DNA of 64,000 bases. Source: Phoronis australis (taxonomy: Eukaryota; Phoronida; Phoronidae). Made by a program: the position numbers and the translations under genes. Location: the NCBI GenBank assembly GCA_002633005.1, contig NMRA01000389.1:262041-326040 (forward strand), given 5' to 3'. The notes beneath the pieces were generated by a model. That model made no database searches, was not told the DNA's origin, and saw only the letters and a list, made by a program, of their open reading frames with translations. Of the stretch, positions 48,321 through 60,700 are shown in pieces; position 1 is the stretch's first letter; every line of letters begins with the position of its first letter.

Positions 48321-49051
48321 GGTAATCTTCTATGCTCACAAACAAAACTGAAAAAGAAAACTGCGAAACTAAGACTTATCATCGGTTAAAGCAACAACAG
48401 ATTCTGAACCAACAATGCTTTTTTAACCTAGTCAAGTACTCTGATAGCATGAAGCTTAAAAGTCGAATTGATGAGTCCCTCTTGAAAATAGGTACCCTGA
48501 ATCATTTTCCAATAAACAATGGCCATTACCGTTATACAGTGACACTAGTCTCGCTAGCCATGATTTTGAAGAGGGACTTGTCAACTTGACTTTTACCAGC
48601 ATGAAAAGGTTCTACACTATTTCAGGTATTGTAGCCAAACATAAATTGTCAGCCAAACTTATCGGAACACTAAAGCATGTTTCATAATTTTACCCTAAAA
48701 TTGATTCAACATTGTGTAATTGTACTTCCTTGGAACAGATAAAAGACAGGATCGTTCAGCTACTAGTACAACTAACTGTGTCACAAAATGGCAGTTCAAG
48801 ACTCTCAGTCTCTCAACACAATTGTCCGACTCAAATCAAGCACTTAAGGACTGGTGAATACCTGCAGAACAGTGACTTGTTTCAAAGATATTTAGTGTTC
48901 AGACAGAGTAAACATGGATTTTGTATCCTTTTAAGGTGAAGTGACCTCAAAAGCTATTTAGGCACAGAAAATACAAATTACATGAAGGTTTGACTCCATG
49001 GTCATTAACATCGCTAAAATACTGGATGCCAATGATCTCCGAATGGCACTG

Positions 49052-49165
49052 GTCAGAAATACCAGTCCCTAATTTCGAGAATCAGTTTCATCCACTGAAT
49101 AATGGGTTCATTATTCAGTGATTGCCTGGTTCTCAAAATCAAGGACCGTTATATCCGACTAGTGC
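49052..49165. repeat. short palindromic element, copy 2
   Basis: Outer arms carry CCTAATTTCGAGAATCAG and the complement of GGTTCTCAAAATCAAGG. An inner perfect stem (CACTGAATAATG / CATTATTCAGTG) closes on a four-base loop. It shares the TTTTGAGAACCAG-type arm with three other copies in the window. Confidence 0.7.
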
Positions 49166-50470
49166 CCTCAAAACTAGGGGTGCAATTAAATAAGTCAGTG
49201 CCAGTGTGGCAGTGTGCTGAAAGTTCAACTGGTGCCAGTGGTGGGGAACAAATTTTCCCTGCCTTTCACATTCAGAAGCTACCTGCGACCAATGACCCTA
49301 GACTATTACTACATTATTCAACAATTGTAACATGACTCATGATGGGATTAAGTAACTCTTACTTTGTCCAGTGCTAATTACCACTTTTGACGTTGTGTAA
49401 CTTGACACAGGTCAGTGAAAGTTGACCGAATCAACCATGGCTTCGTCGTGACAATTTGCAATTTAAACATCTACTGCTGAAACTCTTAAATGCCCACACT
49501 TTCGCTAAATACAATAAAAACGTTTACGCCACTTAGCCAGACACAAATACAGTTGGTTTTGAAGTCACATACCGACAGAAATATTCCAATAAGTGAGTAT
49601 GTTCCTTGTAAAAAATAAACGGCCAGCGTACACGAATCAATATGGATCCTGCAACGTCGGAAATGATATTCCGTAAATGTTTCGTAAATTGTGATTGGTG
49701 TAATGGTTGCTGCCCATAAATATGACCCAATGAAAGTAGTTTTAATATCGTTGCGTTCAGCGCTACCTATCAGGTACAGAAATTATAACTGCTGTCTTGG
49801 AAAATTCACGAAAAACAGCTGTTCTGTTAGCCCTTGTAATGATTTTCCCAAAAGTAAGTATTACACATTGTCGTGTATTCAAACCCATGACCCACAGAAC
49901 CAACCGATACCTTTGAATCTATAGAAAGTTTCCAGCCGGCAATGTCCAGGTTTATGACCCGTGTATGGAACTGGCACCCAGCCGTTCACTTCTTTCTGTT
50001 CAGCCGTTTGCAGTTTCCGATGAAATATTGGATGTACCGTACTCAGTTTCAGTTTGTCTTGAGCGGCATCAAAACAGATTTTTTTAACTTAGTTTGAACT
50101 TATCTCAATTTGCTGAGAAACTTAGGTACTAATCACAACAAGACTGATCTAGAAAGTTACAGTTTTGAACATGTGGTTTGAGAAAAGTTCACCCCCAGGG
50201 CCCCAGGGGGTACTCAGCACTAGGTGGTGGTGAATGACTTTTATATGTCTTGGGACACTGACTTTCGTGGTAGGCCTACATTCGTTCTGCAGTTACTTGT
50301 CTGTCTTCAAGGGTGTCCATTCATAGAAAATTCGGTTGCTGCTATGTGGTTGTCTAGGGTGAGATACTGCTATACAACATTATGTGGTACTCTTTGAAGG
50401 GTGCATTTTCCAAAAAAATCCCTGCAAAAATGTTCACTGTGGGAGTTTGAAACTTTTTTTGGCAATAGCC

Positions 50471-50572
50471 ACTTACAGCCAAGGGGTCCCGATTTTGAGA
50501 ATCAGCGATTATGGTTGTTATTCAGGAAAAAAATGATCCTTAAAATGACGGACCCCCATAAAGGACTAGAAT
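50471..50572. repeat. short palindromic element, copy 3 (degenerate)
   Basis: The left arm is AGGGGTCCCGATTTTGAGAA; the right arm, read in complement, is a degraded form ending GGGGGTCCGTCATTTTAAGGAT. The outer AGGGGTCC/GGACCCC ends match copies 1 and 4. The centre no longer pairs. Confidence 0.55.
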
Positions 50573-51879
50573 TCCATGTTCAAAGTCTGCTGAAGGTCTC
50601 TATTATTGTTTATATTTTTAACATAGTTGTTCTTTTTTAGGCTTAAGGGGTTAAAAAGACAGCTGTTTAACAGTCCTTTCGATAGGATTAGGTTTACGAA
50701 AATAACCCCGTCGTTTTGTTATAATTTCGAAGGAACACACTTAGTCTTCAATTTCTTTTACTATTTTATACTAAATAAAGTGTGAATGACAAGTCTTGGA
50801 GCCTAGGTTGTAAATATGTCTAGATTTGCAAAATGTAGAATTTCATTTTGTTTAAACTCTAGTGGTCTCATGCTTTTAAAAGATGTTGTGAAAACCCGGT
50901 GTTTTCAGTTGGTCAAATTATTCCAAAATTATCTGGGAATGACACCAATTCAACAGTAGGGTAACATCTTTAAAATGGTGTGTATCCTAGGCAATGTTGC
51001 TACTCCAACAGTGGCTAAATATATTAGGTGTTCAAACTTGACATGTTCTGTGCCCTGATGGTCTTTACTTTCCACCATTTGTTACTTGATATTTTTTTGC
51101 TGCAACTATCACAGATGCACCTCGGAACAACGTCAATATTAAGTGCTTACTTGTGTATTGTTCAGGTGAAGTGGGAATTCCTCAATTTCAGACTCTGAAG
51201 TTGTATAGTTTTTGAGAAATATCAGCAATTAAATATTTCAATTTTTCCTAATCAATTCAATTTTTCCAGTGCCATCTATGAAAATTTTTGTTTTGGTTAG
51301 ATGTTTCTGTGTGGAGCCCTTTTTTAATTTGATAAATTAGCATTTCTGATAACACAATGGTAAACTTATGTAATGAATGGAGTTCATTGATTGCTTCAGT
51401 GGAAAATTTCACTGCCACTTAGTTGATTTATTGCTGTTTAAAATTTCTGATTTTGGCTTGACGTATTTAGGGTTGCATGGAACTTTGTAGAGATGATTCT
51501 GAATTAATTGGGTAGTTTATTCAGAGATCATGTGACATGTTCTTCGGAGATCATGTGACTTACTCAGTCCGTGAGTTGTTGAGAAATCTTTTGATGATTT
51601 TATCTCCTAATTTTGAAAATTAGTTCTAAGCTTAATGTGGATATCTTATGAGGATCCATACTTAATAATAGCGAAATTATCATGTATAAAATGTGTCTTG
51701 GTCAGTACAATATTCTGTGTTATTGTTGGTATAAAACCTTGTGTTCTATTTACTTTGTCATTGTCTTCATTATACTCTCTCTCTGGTAATTGCACATAGT
51801 TTATTCTTCATTTGCTAAGTTGTGTTATATGAATTTCTGCTATGTAATTCCAGTTACTCATTTTGTAATGTTGTTTTAG

Positions 51880-52883
51880 GGGATTGTGTTGCCCAGTGTT
51901 GCTCAAATTAGCAAGACGGTGTTTCCTAAATACTTCCGTACAAGTGTTGCAGTGGGAAAAAACTTGAGAACTGGAAAGCCCAAAATAACACGGACACGAA
52001 ACAAACCGCTCACATACGAAGAGGCTAACCCACCATACACAGTTGGAGTAAGGAAGGCTTGGAACTCCTGGAATACAAGTATGTCAACACACTGTTTGTG
52101 CCCACTGGTGTGTGCAACTACTGTTTTTGATTTTGTTTTCTTCCCTTCTCTGAACTTTGAGAATCTATGTTGTGTTAAAAAAGGGAAAACAATCATTTTA
52201 ATTGATATTACCTTTAAAACTAAAATTAGTGTTCCTTGGTTATCTTAGAGATATATTTCCCGCAATAATCACTGTTTACTCTTTGTGTAACAAAAGAAAC
52301 TGACATAAACTGCTCAGTGGATATAGAGTCACGGTCAATTTTACTTGCAGATGCAATGTTTCATTTCCTCTTTTACACGTGTCCCGAGTTTTGAGAACCA
52401 GTTTCCTACACTGAGTAACCAGCATGAAACTGGTTCTCACAATCCGGGATCCCTGTAAGTGATGTGAAAGTTTTGCATCATGTTTCCAACATAATGTCTT
52501 AGCTGTGGTCTTTGATAAAAATGACCTTGCTCTCCCATCACAATTTACTAGTAGATTTGTGTAAAGTGTTGCGTTTTTCTATAATTGCAGGTGCTTTGAA
52601 AAATGAAACTGAGGCAACTTCTCAAATTGCTGTAGAAGATATTTTAATACGAAAGTTTATGTTTGGAACATGGCATAATCTAATGGCATCTGAAACCATT
52701 ATTAAAAGACAGCACAACTGCATACGGATAGCTGGACTTGTACATCAAGGTATCATGGCCAGGAGAATGTACTTTCTTATTGGCTACACAGAGGAAGTGT
52801 TGTCATATATGTTGAAATGTCCCATCAAACTTGAATTACAAACTGTGAAGGACAGAACTGATGTTGTTTTCAAGTATATATAG
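51880..52883 (+). CDS. MRPS24: mitochondrial small ribosomal subunit protein S24 (partial, first exon missing)
   Basis: Component of the mitochondrial small ribosomal subunit (uS3m-type S24 of animals). Two exons are clear: 51880-52078 and 52591-52883, joined in phase after one base (a|gt), with TAG at 52881-52883. Together they encode 163 residues; human MRPS24 has about 167 including its targeting peptide. Family-like segments are KPLTYEEANPPYTVGVRKAW, VEDILIRKFMFGTW, YFLIGYTEEVLSYMLKCP and a C-terminal VVFKYI (human VVYKYL). The first exon here begins behind a ttgttttag acceptor and has no usable Met, so the start codon must lie upstream. The missing part is probably only a few residues, because the basic IVLPSVAQISKTVFPKYF stretch already looks like a mitochondrial presequence. 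Confidence 0.9.
52376..52463. repeat. short palindromic element, copy 4
   Basis: The left arm GTCCCGAGTTTTGAGAACCAGT pairs with the right arm ACTGGTTCTCACAATCCGGGAT. The outer right end CCCTGTAAGTGA resembles the CCCTATAGGTGA end of copy 1. It lies in the MRPS24 intron between 52078 and 52591. Confidence 0.8.
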
Positions 52884-53710
52884 TCATCGTGTTTGAAATG
52901 GAGTGCTTGCAAGCAAAACATTTGTTAATTCCTCAGTCATTTTAGTGCTCAATAAGATTTGTTGTTGACGAATTGGTGTATCGACTCAAAAGAACCCTGT
53001 GGCTATATTTTTCGCGTTTATTTCACCATAACTCCCCAGCTGCTGAAAAACGCTTCTGTAAAGGACTTGTAAAAGTCATTCTTCATCGATTCCACCATTC
53101 AAGTCCACTAGTTTCCATCAGTGGCCTGCTTCTATTTAGAGCCTTGACTTCAAAAGAAACATTATAATACTTATAAATAAGACTGAATTGTAGGTCTTCC
53201 CTTCTTCCTAAGTCTACCTGGTGCTGTGTTTGGACTGTAACTTAGACTTGGAACAAATTGTTACAGTGCAAGATGTTCCCAGTTAACTCTCATATACATG
53301 GTTTACTCAGAGGTTTTAACAACATTTAGTGTTTAATCAAAAACCATTGTTCATTTCATTTTGGACTTAAAAGGGAGTAAGTAGACCCTATAGTGGCTTA
53401 GAATTTTGCAGACCGTAAATCATGTGTGTCCTTCACACACAATGGCCCTTTTGAAATTGACATACAAGGTCATCAAAAGTAGTTCTTTGTGAACTCTGCT
53501 CCTAGTCATACAACTGCCCCATTTGGACTGTGTAACTATACACAACTTATATGTATCAGTAATTCTTAAACCCACTTGGAAATGTATATCGATAATATTT
53601 TAAGTGTGACCAGCATTCTTAACAAAAGGTTTATGGTCCTGGTTGAGAAGATAATTGTTCTGTTACCCCCTATAGATTTTAAATAGCCAAGCCCAAAATG
53701 TGCATACAAA

Positions 53711-53716
53711 AATAAA
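53711..53716 (+). promoter_or_regulatory. MRPS24 polyadenylation signal
   Basis: AATAAA about 830 bp after the MRPS24 stop, the first canonical hexamer that I noticed downstream. Confidence 0.5.
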
Positions 53717-54995
53717 AGAATTCTGAAATTGTCAACTTTAATTTTATATTTGCATTACAATCTATGTTTATGATTACTCTCGCTTTTCTCACAAGTGCTA
53801 TTTAATATTAAATACAGAGGAGCCTTTTGTCATTAGCTTCACCTGTTAACCCATTGGTGAGGTTGTTCGGTGCGAGTGTTACGTTTTGTTTTGGTTTGAC
53901 AACACCTTGCATTTGCATTTAATGCACTGACTGTTTTCATTGGTTGGTGTCCCTGATCATGCTTACTGTTGGTACGGAGCCCACCGGGTGATTGAGATTA
54001 GCTTTCACTACTTTTTGAAGTGATGAGAAGTTAACATCATGGTGTGGATTTGTAAAATTCATCAATGACGTGGCACAGTTTTGGAGTCACTAGTAAGGTT
54101 TGGTTGTCTCGGTCCCAGAAATGTCTACCTTACTGTATTTTTGTCAGCAAAATGTACCACCATCAACAAGAACACGAGACTTCATTAACGTGACGTCCAA
54201 ACACAGACTTACCCTGGAAGATGTTAGTCCTGGAACGAGTTGTCTCTTGGTTTGAGGGCTGGGTGTGTGTGGATGCTACTTAAACTAGTGCAACTTGTTC
54301 CACTTGGGAAAACTCAGTTCACCTTATTGAGGTACGGTAACTTGTTCTAGGGTAACTTGCGCTACCTGTAATCACTGTGTGGTTGCAAAAGTGGGCAAAG
54401 CGAAAGTCATTATCAGCTGCGGTTACATAACTGACGGGTCGCGTTTTGTGTGCCAGATTCACTTCAGCTGTTCATTGTCACGCACAGAGTGACAACTTCT
54501 TACCCTAGTTATCGGATGTTTGTGTGGCTGCTCCACTTAAAAGTAGGGCAAGTTGCACTAGTGCAAGTTGTTCTTGGGTAGGCTTGTGTGGATGAGACAT
54601 AATGTTATTTTGAAAGGAGATCCATAGATTTTTTTTCAAAAATTGATGCTGGTGTATTTTTTTACCTTTAAAGGAGCAATAAATCTGTGTTAAGTTGAAC
54701 AAGACCCCCTACCGCAGCTATAAAACTGGTCTCAACTTGTTTCTTACTCAGATAAATTTTTTCTTACAAAGAACAATGGTTCATTATTTCTCGAGATAAT
54801 GCTTGGCGAATTGAATGTCAGGCAATGAGAACTCAACTGGAATTGAATGGTTTCAAGCAATAATGAGCTGTCAATTCTTGTCAAGCCCAAAACTCGTACA
54901 TTTTTGACAATTTGAGACCAATTTTTCAGTGGCATGTGATGTAAATACCAATATCAGCTTTTGTGACGAGGGCGTGTTTATACCTGCTTTAAAGT

Positions 54996-55081
54996 AAGAC
55001 CATGCATGGTAAATGGTAGAACATCCAAAGTGTTATGCAAGACCATAGGTGGTAAATGGTAGTACCTCCAAATTGTTATGT
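54996..55081. repeat. 43-bp tandem duplication
   Basis: Two adjacent copies (54996-55038 and 55039-55081) share AAGACCAT, GGTAAATGGTAG and TTGTTATG-type blocks with several mismatches. It lies in intergenic DNA between MRPS24 and the possible minus-strand 3' UTR. Confidence 0.8.
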
Positions 55082-55259
55082 ATTTTGATGAAACTTTACC
55101 GTGCACGAGGCAAAATTTGTTGAGTATACTATGTTTTATAAAGCAGCTTATCCACACCATAACGTGATGTTCTCATTATTTGTTTCAATTCACACGATGT
55201 ATTTAATTCCAGAGTGCATTTTACCCATTAGTTATAAAATATAAGAGTATTTTGATCAG

Positions 55260-57784
55260 TTTATTTAAGTGAACAACAACACATTACAAAAACATACCTC
55301 TGTAAACTTAAACACTACAACAGAAAATTCAAAACAAGATGAATTCTTTCTAAAACAGATTTAAAAGAAATGTTAAAATGAATTCGCTCTGAACAGTAAA
55401 AGAAAGCCATTAAAATGAATTCATTCTAAGAGATTAATATTTAAAACACAAACGTGAGATTCGCTGGATCACAATATAAGGGGGCTATCACAAGGCTGTT
55501 ATAAACAAAACTGGTTCACGACAGTTAACAATCCACAAAGCAAAACAACCTGACGATCCACACAAACACTAAGATTAGACTGACATGATGGAAAAAACAT
55601 CAAGTAATCAATTCCATTAATAAAAACCTGAAAATTTTAATTTAGCTACTCATCACAGACTCACCTTAGTGTTTGGAATAATATTTTACACATTTCAGTA
55701 CATACACACATGGACTTGTATAAGTACATGATACACAGAAAAGCTAGAATTGTGTACAATTTGAATTTCACCTGATATTAATAATTCAATGCAAAAGAAA
55801 CCCGTTAATGTGACACGCTCAAACAATAATAAATAAGTGACGACCCAAGTAACAATACACTTAACTAAGTATGTACATAAAAATTGTAAAGCTTTATTTC
55901 TATGATCACAAAGCCAGATTTGACTAGCAACGAGACCAGACAGTTCACATAAAGGAGACGTCCACCTGATATGCAATATTTACAGAGCTTTCAACCAAGA
56001 ATACTTTTCAAAAATACACCTAGAACATCAGAGAACTTTATGTCGGTCACCCTACCAAATTGGCACAAGAGAAGGAGATAAAGAAAAATCATAATTTAAT
56101 TTCTTCAGACACAATCACAAATTTTAGTATGACTTGCCTGTTCCAGGTACTCATCAAATATACATCCGGAACCACATCAGAAAATTTTATGAGAAGTCAC
56201 CTTATCAAATTGGCACAAGAGAAGGCAGTGGATGAAAATCGTAATTTAGACACAACCATGAATGTTAGGGTGATTTGATTGATATACGGGCTGTTCCTGC
56301 AGCCATTCAAGCCCACAATACTTGTGTTGATTTTCCCATTCTTGCCAAAAGATCATGTAAACTTTATCAAATCCTACGATTTTGAAAATTCCAGTTCGAC
56401 AAAAGCATAAAGAACAGAACTGGTGTGATAATACAAACTGGTAAATAAAGAGTTAACAATTCAAATGTATCGCCTTCAAAGAACTGTTTTAAAAATGTTA
56501 TTGCAAACCTCACATTTGTCGGAGGGTGCATCTTGCATTCAAATTGTAGACGTAAGGAAATGTGGCACGGTGGGGCAAACAGATGGAGAAACAAAATAAT
56601 GAATATACACTGAAACATACGCGTAAATAACCATGTGGAAACAAGAGCCACAATAGTTTAGTAAACCCAATGACATCAAACAAAACAAAACCAACAAATT
56701 TGTATAACGTAAAGTTAAGAGTCAATTAAAATGTGTTCTTGAATTGAAACCAAAGCAGTTTGTGTACAGCAACACTAAGGAACCACACAATGTTTAAAAT
56801 TGTTTTGGCGTCTTCCCTTACAACTCAAATAAACCAGACTCTTTACACAGAGATTGGAATTTACAAATCATCACACAGCTGACACCAAACACCTCCAGTC
56901 TTTCCTGATATGAATGGCCGTGAATTAAAATGACCTTTTGCTAGGCGACGTAACAACATGAGGATATTAGAAATATTCAGCATCTCAATAAGAGCTCCAC
57001 AAACATGGCAAGTAATCCTGGAGCGAAATCAATGAAAATTCCCTTCACAACGCTATTTTTGAGTGAATAAACTTCAGATAAAAATATAAAGCAATATGCC
57101 TGCAGTAAAAACTTGAATATGAGTGAGTGCATGAAGCTAGTAAAATGTGAATGGGTCTGTTTGAAATGTTGTTTTGGGAAAAAGTGAAAGTAGGTTACGT
57201 TAAAATCTCATCAACTCAGAACACAAGGAAATTTTTTAATTTTCATTTCTTTGCAATAAATGAGAAGCACCAAATGTTTAATCATTTTCAAATTCATTTT
57301 CAAGTTTCAAGAAATTTTGGATATTTACAACAAAGCTAGAAGCTTTTGAAAAATAAAAAAATATTTTTCTCAATTATTTTCATCTGAAATTGGTGACATT
57401 TTACCATAATCTGAACAATAAGAAAGAGATTATTTACTCTTCCACAACAATTTACCACTGAGATTCAGTCAAAGACATCAACAATGACCTAGCATGTCCA
57501 CTGAGATTCAGTCGAAGACATCAACAATGACTTAGCGTGTCCACTGAGATTCAGTCAAAGACATCAACAATGACCTAGCGTGTCCACTGAGATTCAGTTG
57601 AAGACAACAACGATGACCTAGTGTGCCTTTTCTCTTCCAGACTCCCATTGCATGTTGCATTATGTCATATCAGTGAATCCGGAGTTTTGGCTTTCCGCCC
57701 CCCACGTTTACGTCGTCTGCTTTGCCCCTCCTCTTCTTTCGCCTTTAACCGTTCACTCAAGTCAAAAGGAAGTAGCACAAATAC
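55260..57784 (-). CDS. possible last exon and 3' UTR of an unidentified gene
   Basis: On the minus strand a good acceptor (ttttttccag-type, ending at 57785) is followed by a frame of 39 codons and TGA (57784-57665). It encodes VFVLLPFDLSERLKAKEEEG and then a strongly basic QSRRRKRGGRKAKTPDSLI tail. GC content here is well above its surroundings. Downstream on the minus strand the DNA stays AT-rich and stop-dense to an AATAAA at 55265-55260, which would give a 3' UTR of about 2.4 kb. No upstream exon could be recognised between 57.8 and 64 kb, and I do not recognise the C-terminus. A nuclear or RNA-binding role could be guessed from the basic tail, but this is inference only. Confidence 0.35.
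56011..56250 (+). repeat. diverged direct duplication of about 90 bp
   Basis: Copies at about 56011-56100 and 56156-56250 share AAATACACCTAGAACATCAGA-like starts, GTCACC-TA-CAAATTGGCA and CACAAGAGAAGG. A single frame (56060-56275) reads through the second halves of both, but with no recognisable protein. It falls within the possible 3' UTR above. Confidence 0.65.
57455..57626. repeat. 43-bp tandem repeat, four copies
   Basis: Four adjacent 43-bp units start at 57455, 57498, 57541 and 57584. The core is ccactgagattcagtc followed by gaagacatcaacaatgac. The right-most unit is the most diverged. The array lies 40 bp beyond the stop codon of the possible minus-strand last exon, so it would be in its 3' UTR. 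Confidence 0.93.
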
Positions 57785-57799
57785 CTGGAAAAATAGTCA

Positions 57800-60700
57800 T
57801 GAATAGAACAGAATATGAAACGAAAATAAGCAAAACAACACACAGAAACAACGGCTCGTTAGACAAGACTCATTAATGATGAAACAGATTTTTCAAACGT
57901 TTTAAGTTCAATTTTGTCATTCAAGATTATTTACGCACCAGTAATGTTTTCTGAGACCCATGTGTTTCTGAAACTGGCAAGAACATGACATGTTTCATAC
58001 ATTCAGTTGTTAAGAATTATTTTTTTGGAATTATAAAAAGAGCAGAGAAAACTTTAAAGCCTGATACATTTCACCTTTAATCGGGCACATTTGAAAATTT
58101 TGAACACAAGAAACATCCCTAAGGAATGTCAGTGACTTGTTTGACAACTATTCACTATCCTCATTCCTCAGTCAGCCAGATCTACATCACATGAATTCTA
58201 CCTGCTTATAGCTCACTCCATAACCTGAACACTGAAAAATTAAGAGATTTTTCTGGAGGTTGCTAGTTTAATTAATAATTCAGTGCAGACATCTGAAATT
58301 GAAAATGGAGGAAGTGGTTAAATGGCAGTCATTTTACAACTGGCGATTTTAACACTAAGAGCACCAATAATTTTCGTCCTCCGCTGGCAATATGCCAACT
58401 CCTAATTTTAACGACCCATCATCGAGGGCCCTTTGACAGAAGGTAGCTAAATATATAAGGATACTACACATCAGAAATAATTAAGAAGCAGATGCCATCC
58501 TCAGGACCATCTCCATGCTCCCCTAATATACATGGCGTACAACTTTTACAAACAGGCAAATAGTGAAAGTTGACTCCATCACCCCGTGACAAAGAGGGGT
58601 TACTGAAGCAGTGCACATGAAGTTTAGGAATAGCCAGATTGGCAGGGAGACCAATAGCACACAAAACACAGTTTCTTCACACCACAGACTGACATTAAAA
58701 AGAGAATTATGAATGTCTTCATTTAGCACAGTGAAAATAGCAACAAAGAAGTGTGCCGTTTGCTCTGAAAGTGACCAAAATTGATTACGGTCAAATAAGA
58801 GGGATTTGTTAATCAACTAACCAGTTTTCCTGGTGAGATTACCACATTAACCCACCCCCCCACCTTAACATTAACCCCCCCCCCACCTNTAACATTAACC
58901 CCCCCCACCTTATTTACAACCAAAGGCTTCGATATCAAGCATGCTCCCCCTCATACGGTATTGTCGTTTCCAATAGGTTTTCACGATACAACTATCATTT
59001 TCCATGAGTATTTTTCCCACAAAAAAAAAATAACTGAATGTATGAACTCGTAATGTGCTTGCACTGGCTTTGCTGCCAATTAGATGTATGGTATCCCACA
59101 AAATTGTGGGTATATAACACTTTATGCTATATGTAAAAGATGAATGAAAACTACATTTTCACGAACCATATTGGGAGTGGTCAAATTCTTCCATTAAAGG
59201 TCTACAAACACAATATACATTTACCATAATTGTCCAAAGAATGAAATCATTCTAAGCAACTACAATAAATTTGTCCACTTAGAGATAATACAGTAGTTTC
59301 CATTGATAAGACTTGTATAATGAATTATAGCATGCAGTTAAGAATGCAGTTCTTGGTTAATAGCATGTGCCACTTCTCTAACTGGCACTCTACATGTGGT
59401 GTCTGGTTACTAAATACTGTTCACAGTAACTAAGGTTACATGAAGTGTGTGGCAGAAATCACCAAAGCAGGGATTCACAATCATTTTTTTAAGGAGTTAA
59501 TACAAATACAAATGCAAAATACCTCGTTCTTTCATAATCCTCCCACATGATTCAAAAACCAATTGCTAACGTGCATTACTACTTCTTAGTATAGAGACTA
59601 GATTGATGCATAGCTGGTTTTAATAAATCACTGGTTTTTGTCCAAAAAACATTTCACAATATTACTATTTTGTACACACGATACGTCTGCTTTCTAATGA
59701 CAATCATGCACCAACAACAATCTTTACACAACATTTCACTGCATGGGAATACAATTATTGTAGAAATTAACGTGAGCCTTAAAAAACCACCTAGGCTACA
59801 TTTTGTAACAAGGCTAACCCAAAATGCAACACTAGTAAATTCATGGAACACTCAGTGCAAAAACGCTTTCTACCCGGAAAACCTTGGGGAACAATAGAAG
59901 ATGGCTTTGTATTTGTAAGGCGCCACAGCAAGCATACTAGAGTTGGTAAGTCAAATCACGCTCAATATTGAACAATTCAAGTGTTGTAGTTTCATTGTAA
60001 AACACCAGAACATACCGTCTAATGGCACACCTTTGTTGGCGACAAACTTATGAATGGAGATGGTCTTACATTTTTGAAGAAATTTATGTACAACAAAAGT
60101 AAACACCCTTGTCCAATATTGAAAAGCCAAAACTGGCATTCAGTGTTTGTTCAGCAATAGTCACCAAGCAATCAATGTGTAACCTGCCAAACAGATCATT
60201 AAATGTCTAGAGTTCATGAGCCTTTTTGATAAACGAAACAATCACTACAGCTGCTGTGGTCTGCCATACTCCTACCTATTTCCTGCAAGAACATGCACTA
60301 ATCCAAAACACCTGTATGAAACAGCTGATCAGATTGCAATAAATAAATTGCCACGTTTTTGGCCAAGTCATTACAAATGATGATCCAAACATTTCACAGT
60401 GCTATCATAATGGTTCTACATCATCAACAATATCTGTATTCAGATTATTTGGGAAGCAAATTATGCAGTCACTATGTGTGTGATTGACCTCTTGGGTATC
60501 ATTATGGTCGCGTGATCACCATTTAATGAATTATTTGTGACAACGTCTTGAATAAGACGAACTACCGCGTAATTTTATTGTATGTAATATTGCGTTATGT
60601 GACTTGAATATGACTCCTAATGACTTTTTACTACCATGAGCTTGGAACTAAACTGACACCTCATGCAAGATCTGACTGAGAGGTTATCTATTAAGGCTGC

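Larger units (their letters stand above)
48321..51879. promoter_or_regulatory. SAR1-MRPS24 divergent interval
   Basis: SAR1 (minus) and MRPS24 (plus) diverge from here, so this 3.5 kb should contain both promoters and the missing MRPS24 first exon. No exon could be supported. Two palindromic elements (49052-49165, 50471-50572) lie inside. A GC-rich string near 50195-50212 (cccccagggccccaggggg) has internal symmetry. Otherwise I see AT-rich DNA without recognisable features. Confidence 0.35.

Noticed and set aside
49733-49780. MKVVLISLRSALPIR as a possible MRPS24 first exon with targeting-peptide character
   Set aside because: Its natural donor leaves two bases over, while the 51880 exon needs phase 0, so the frames do not join.
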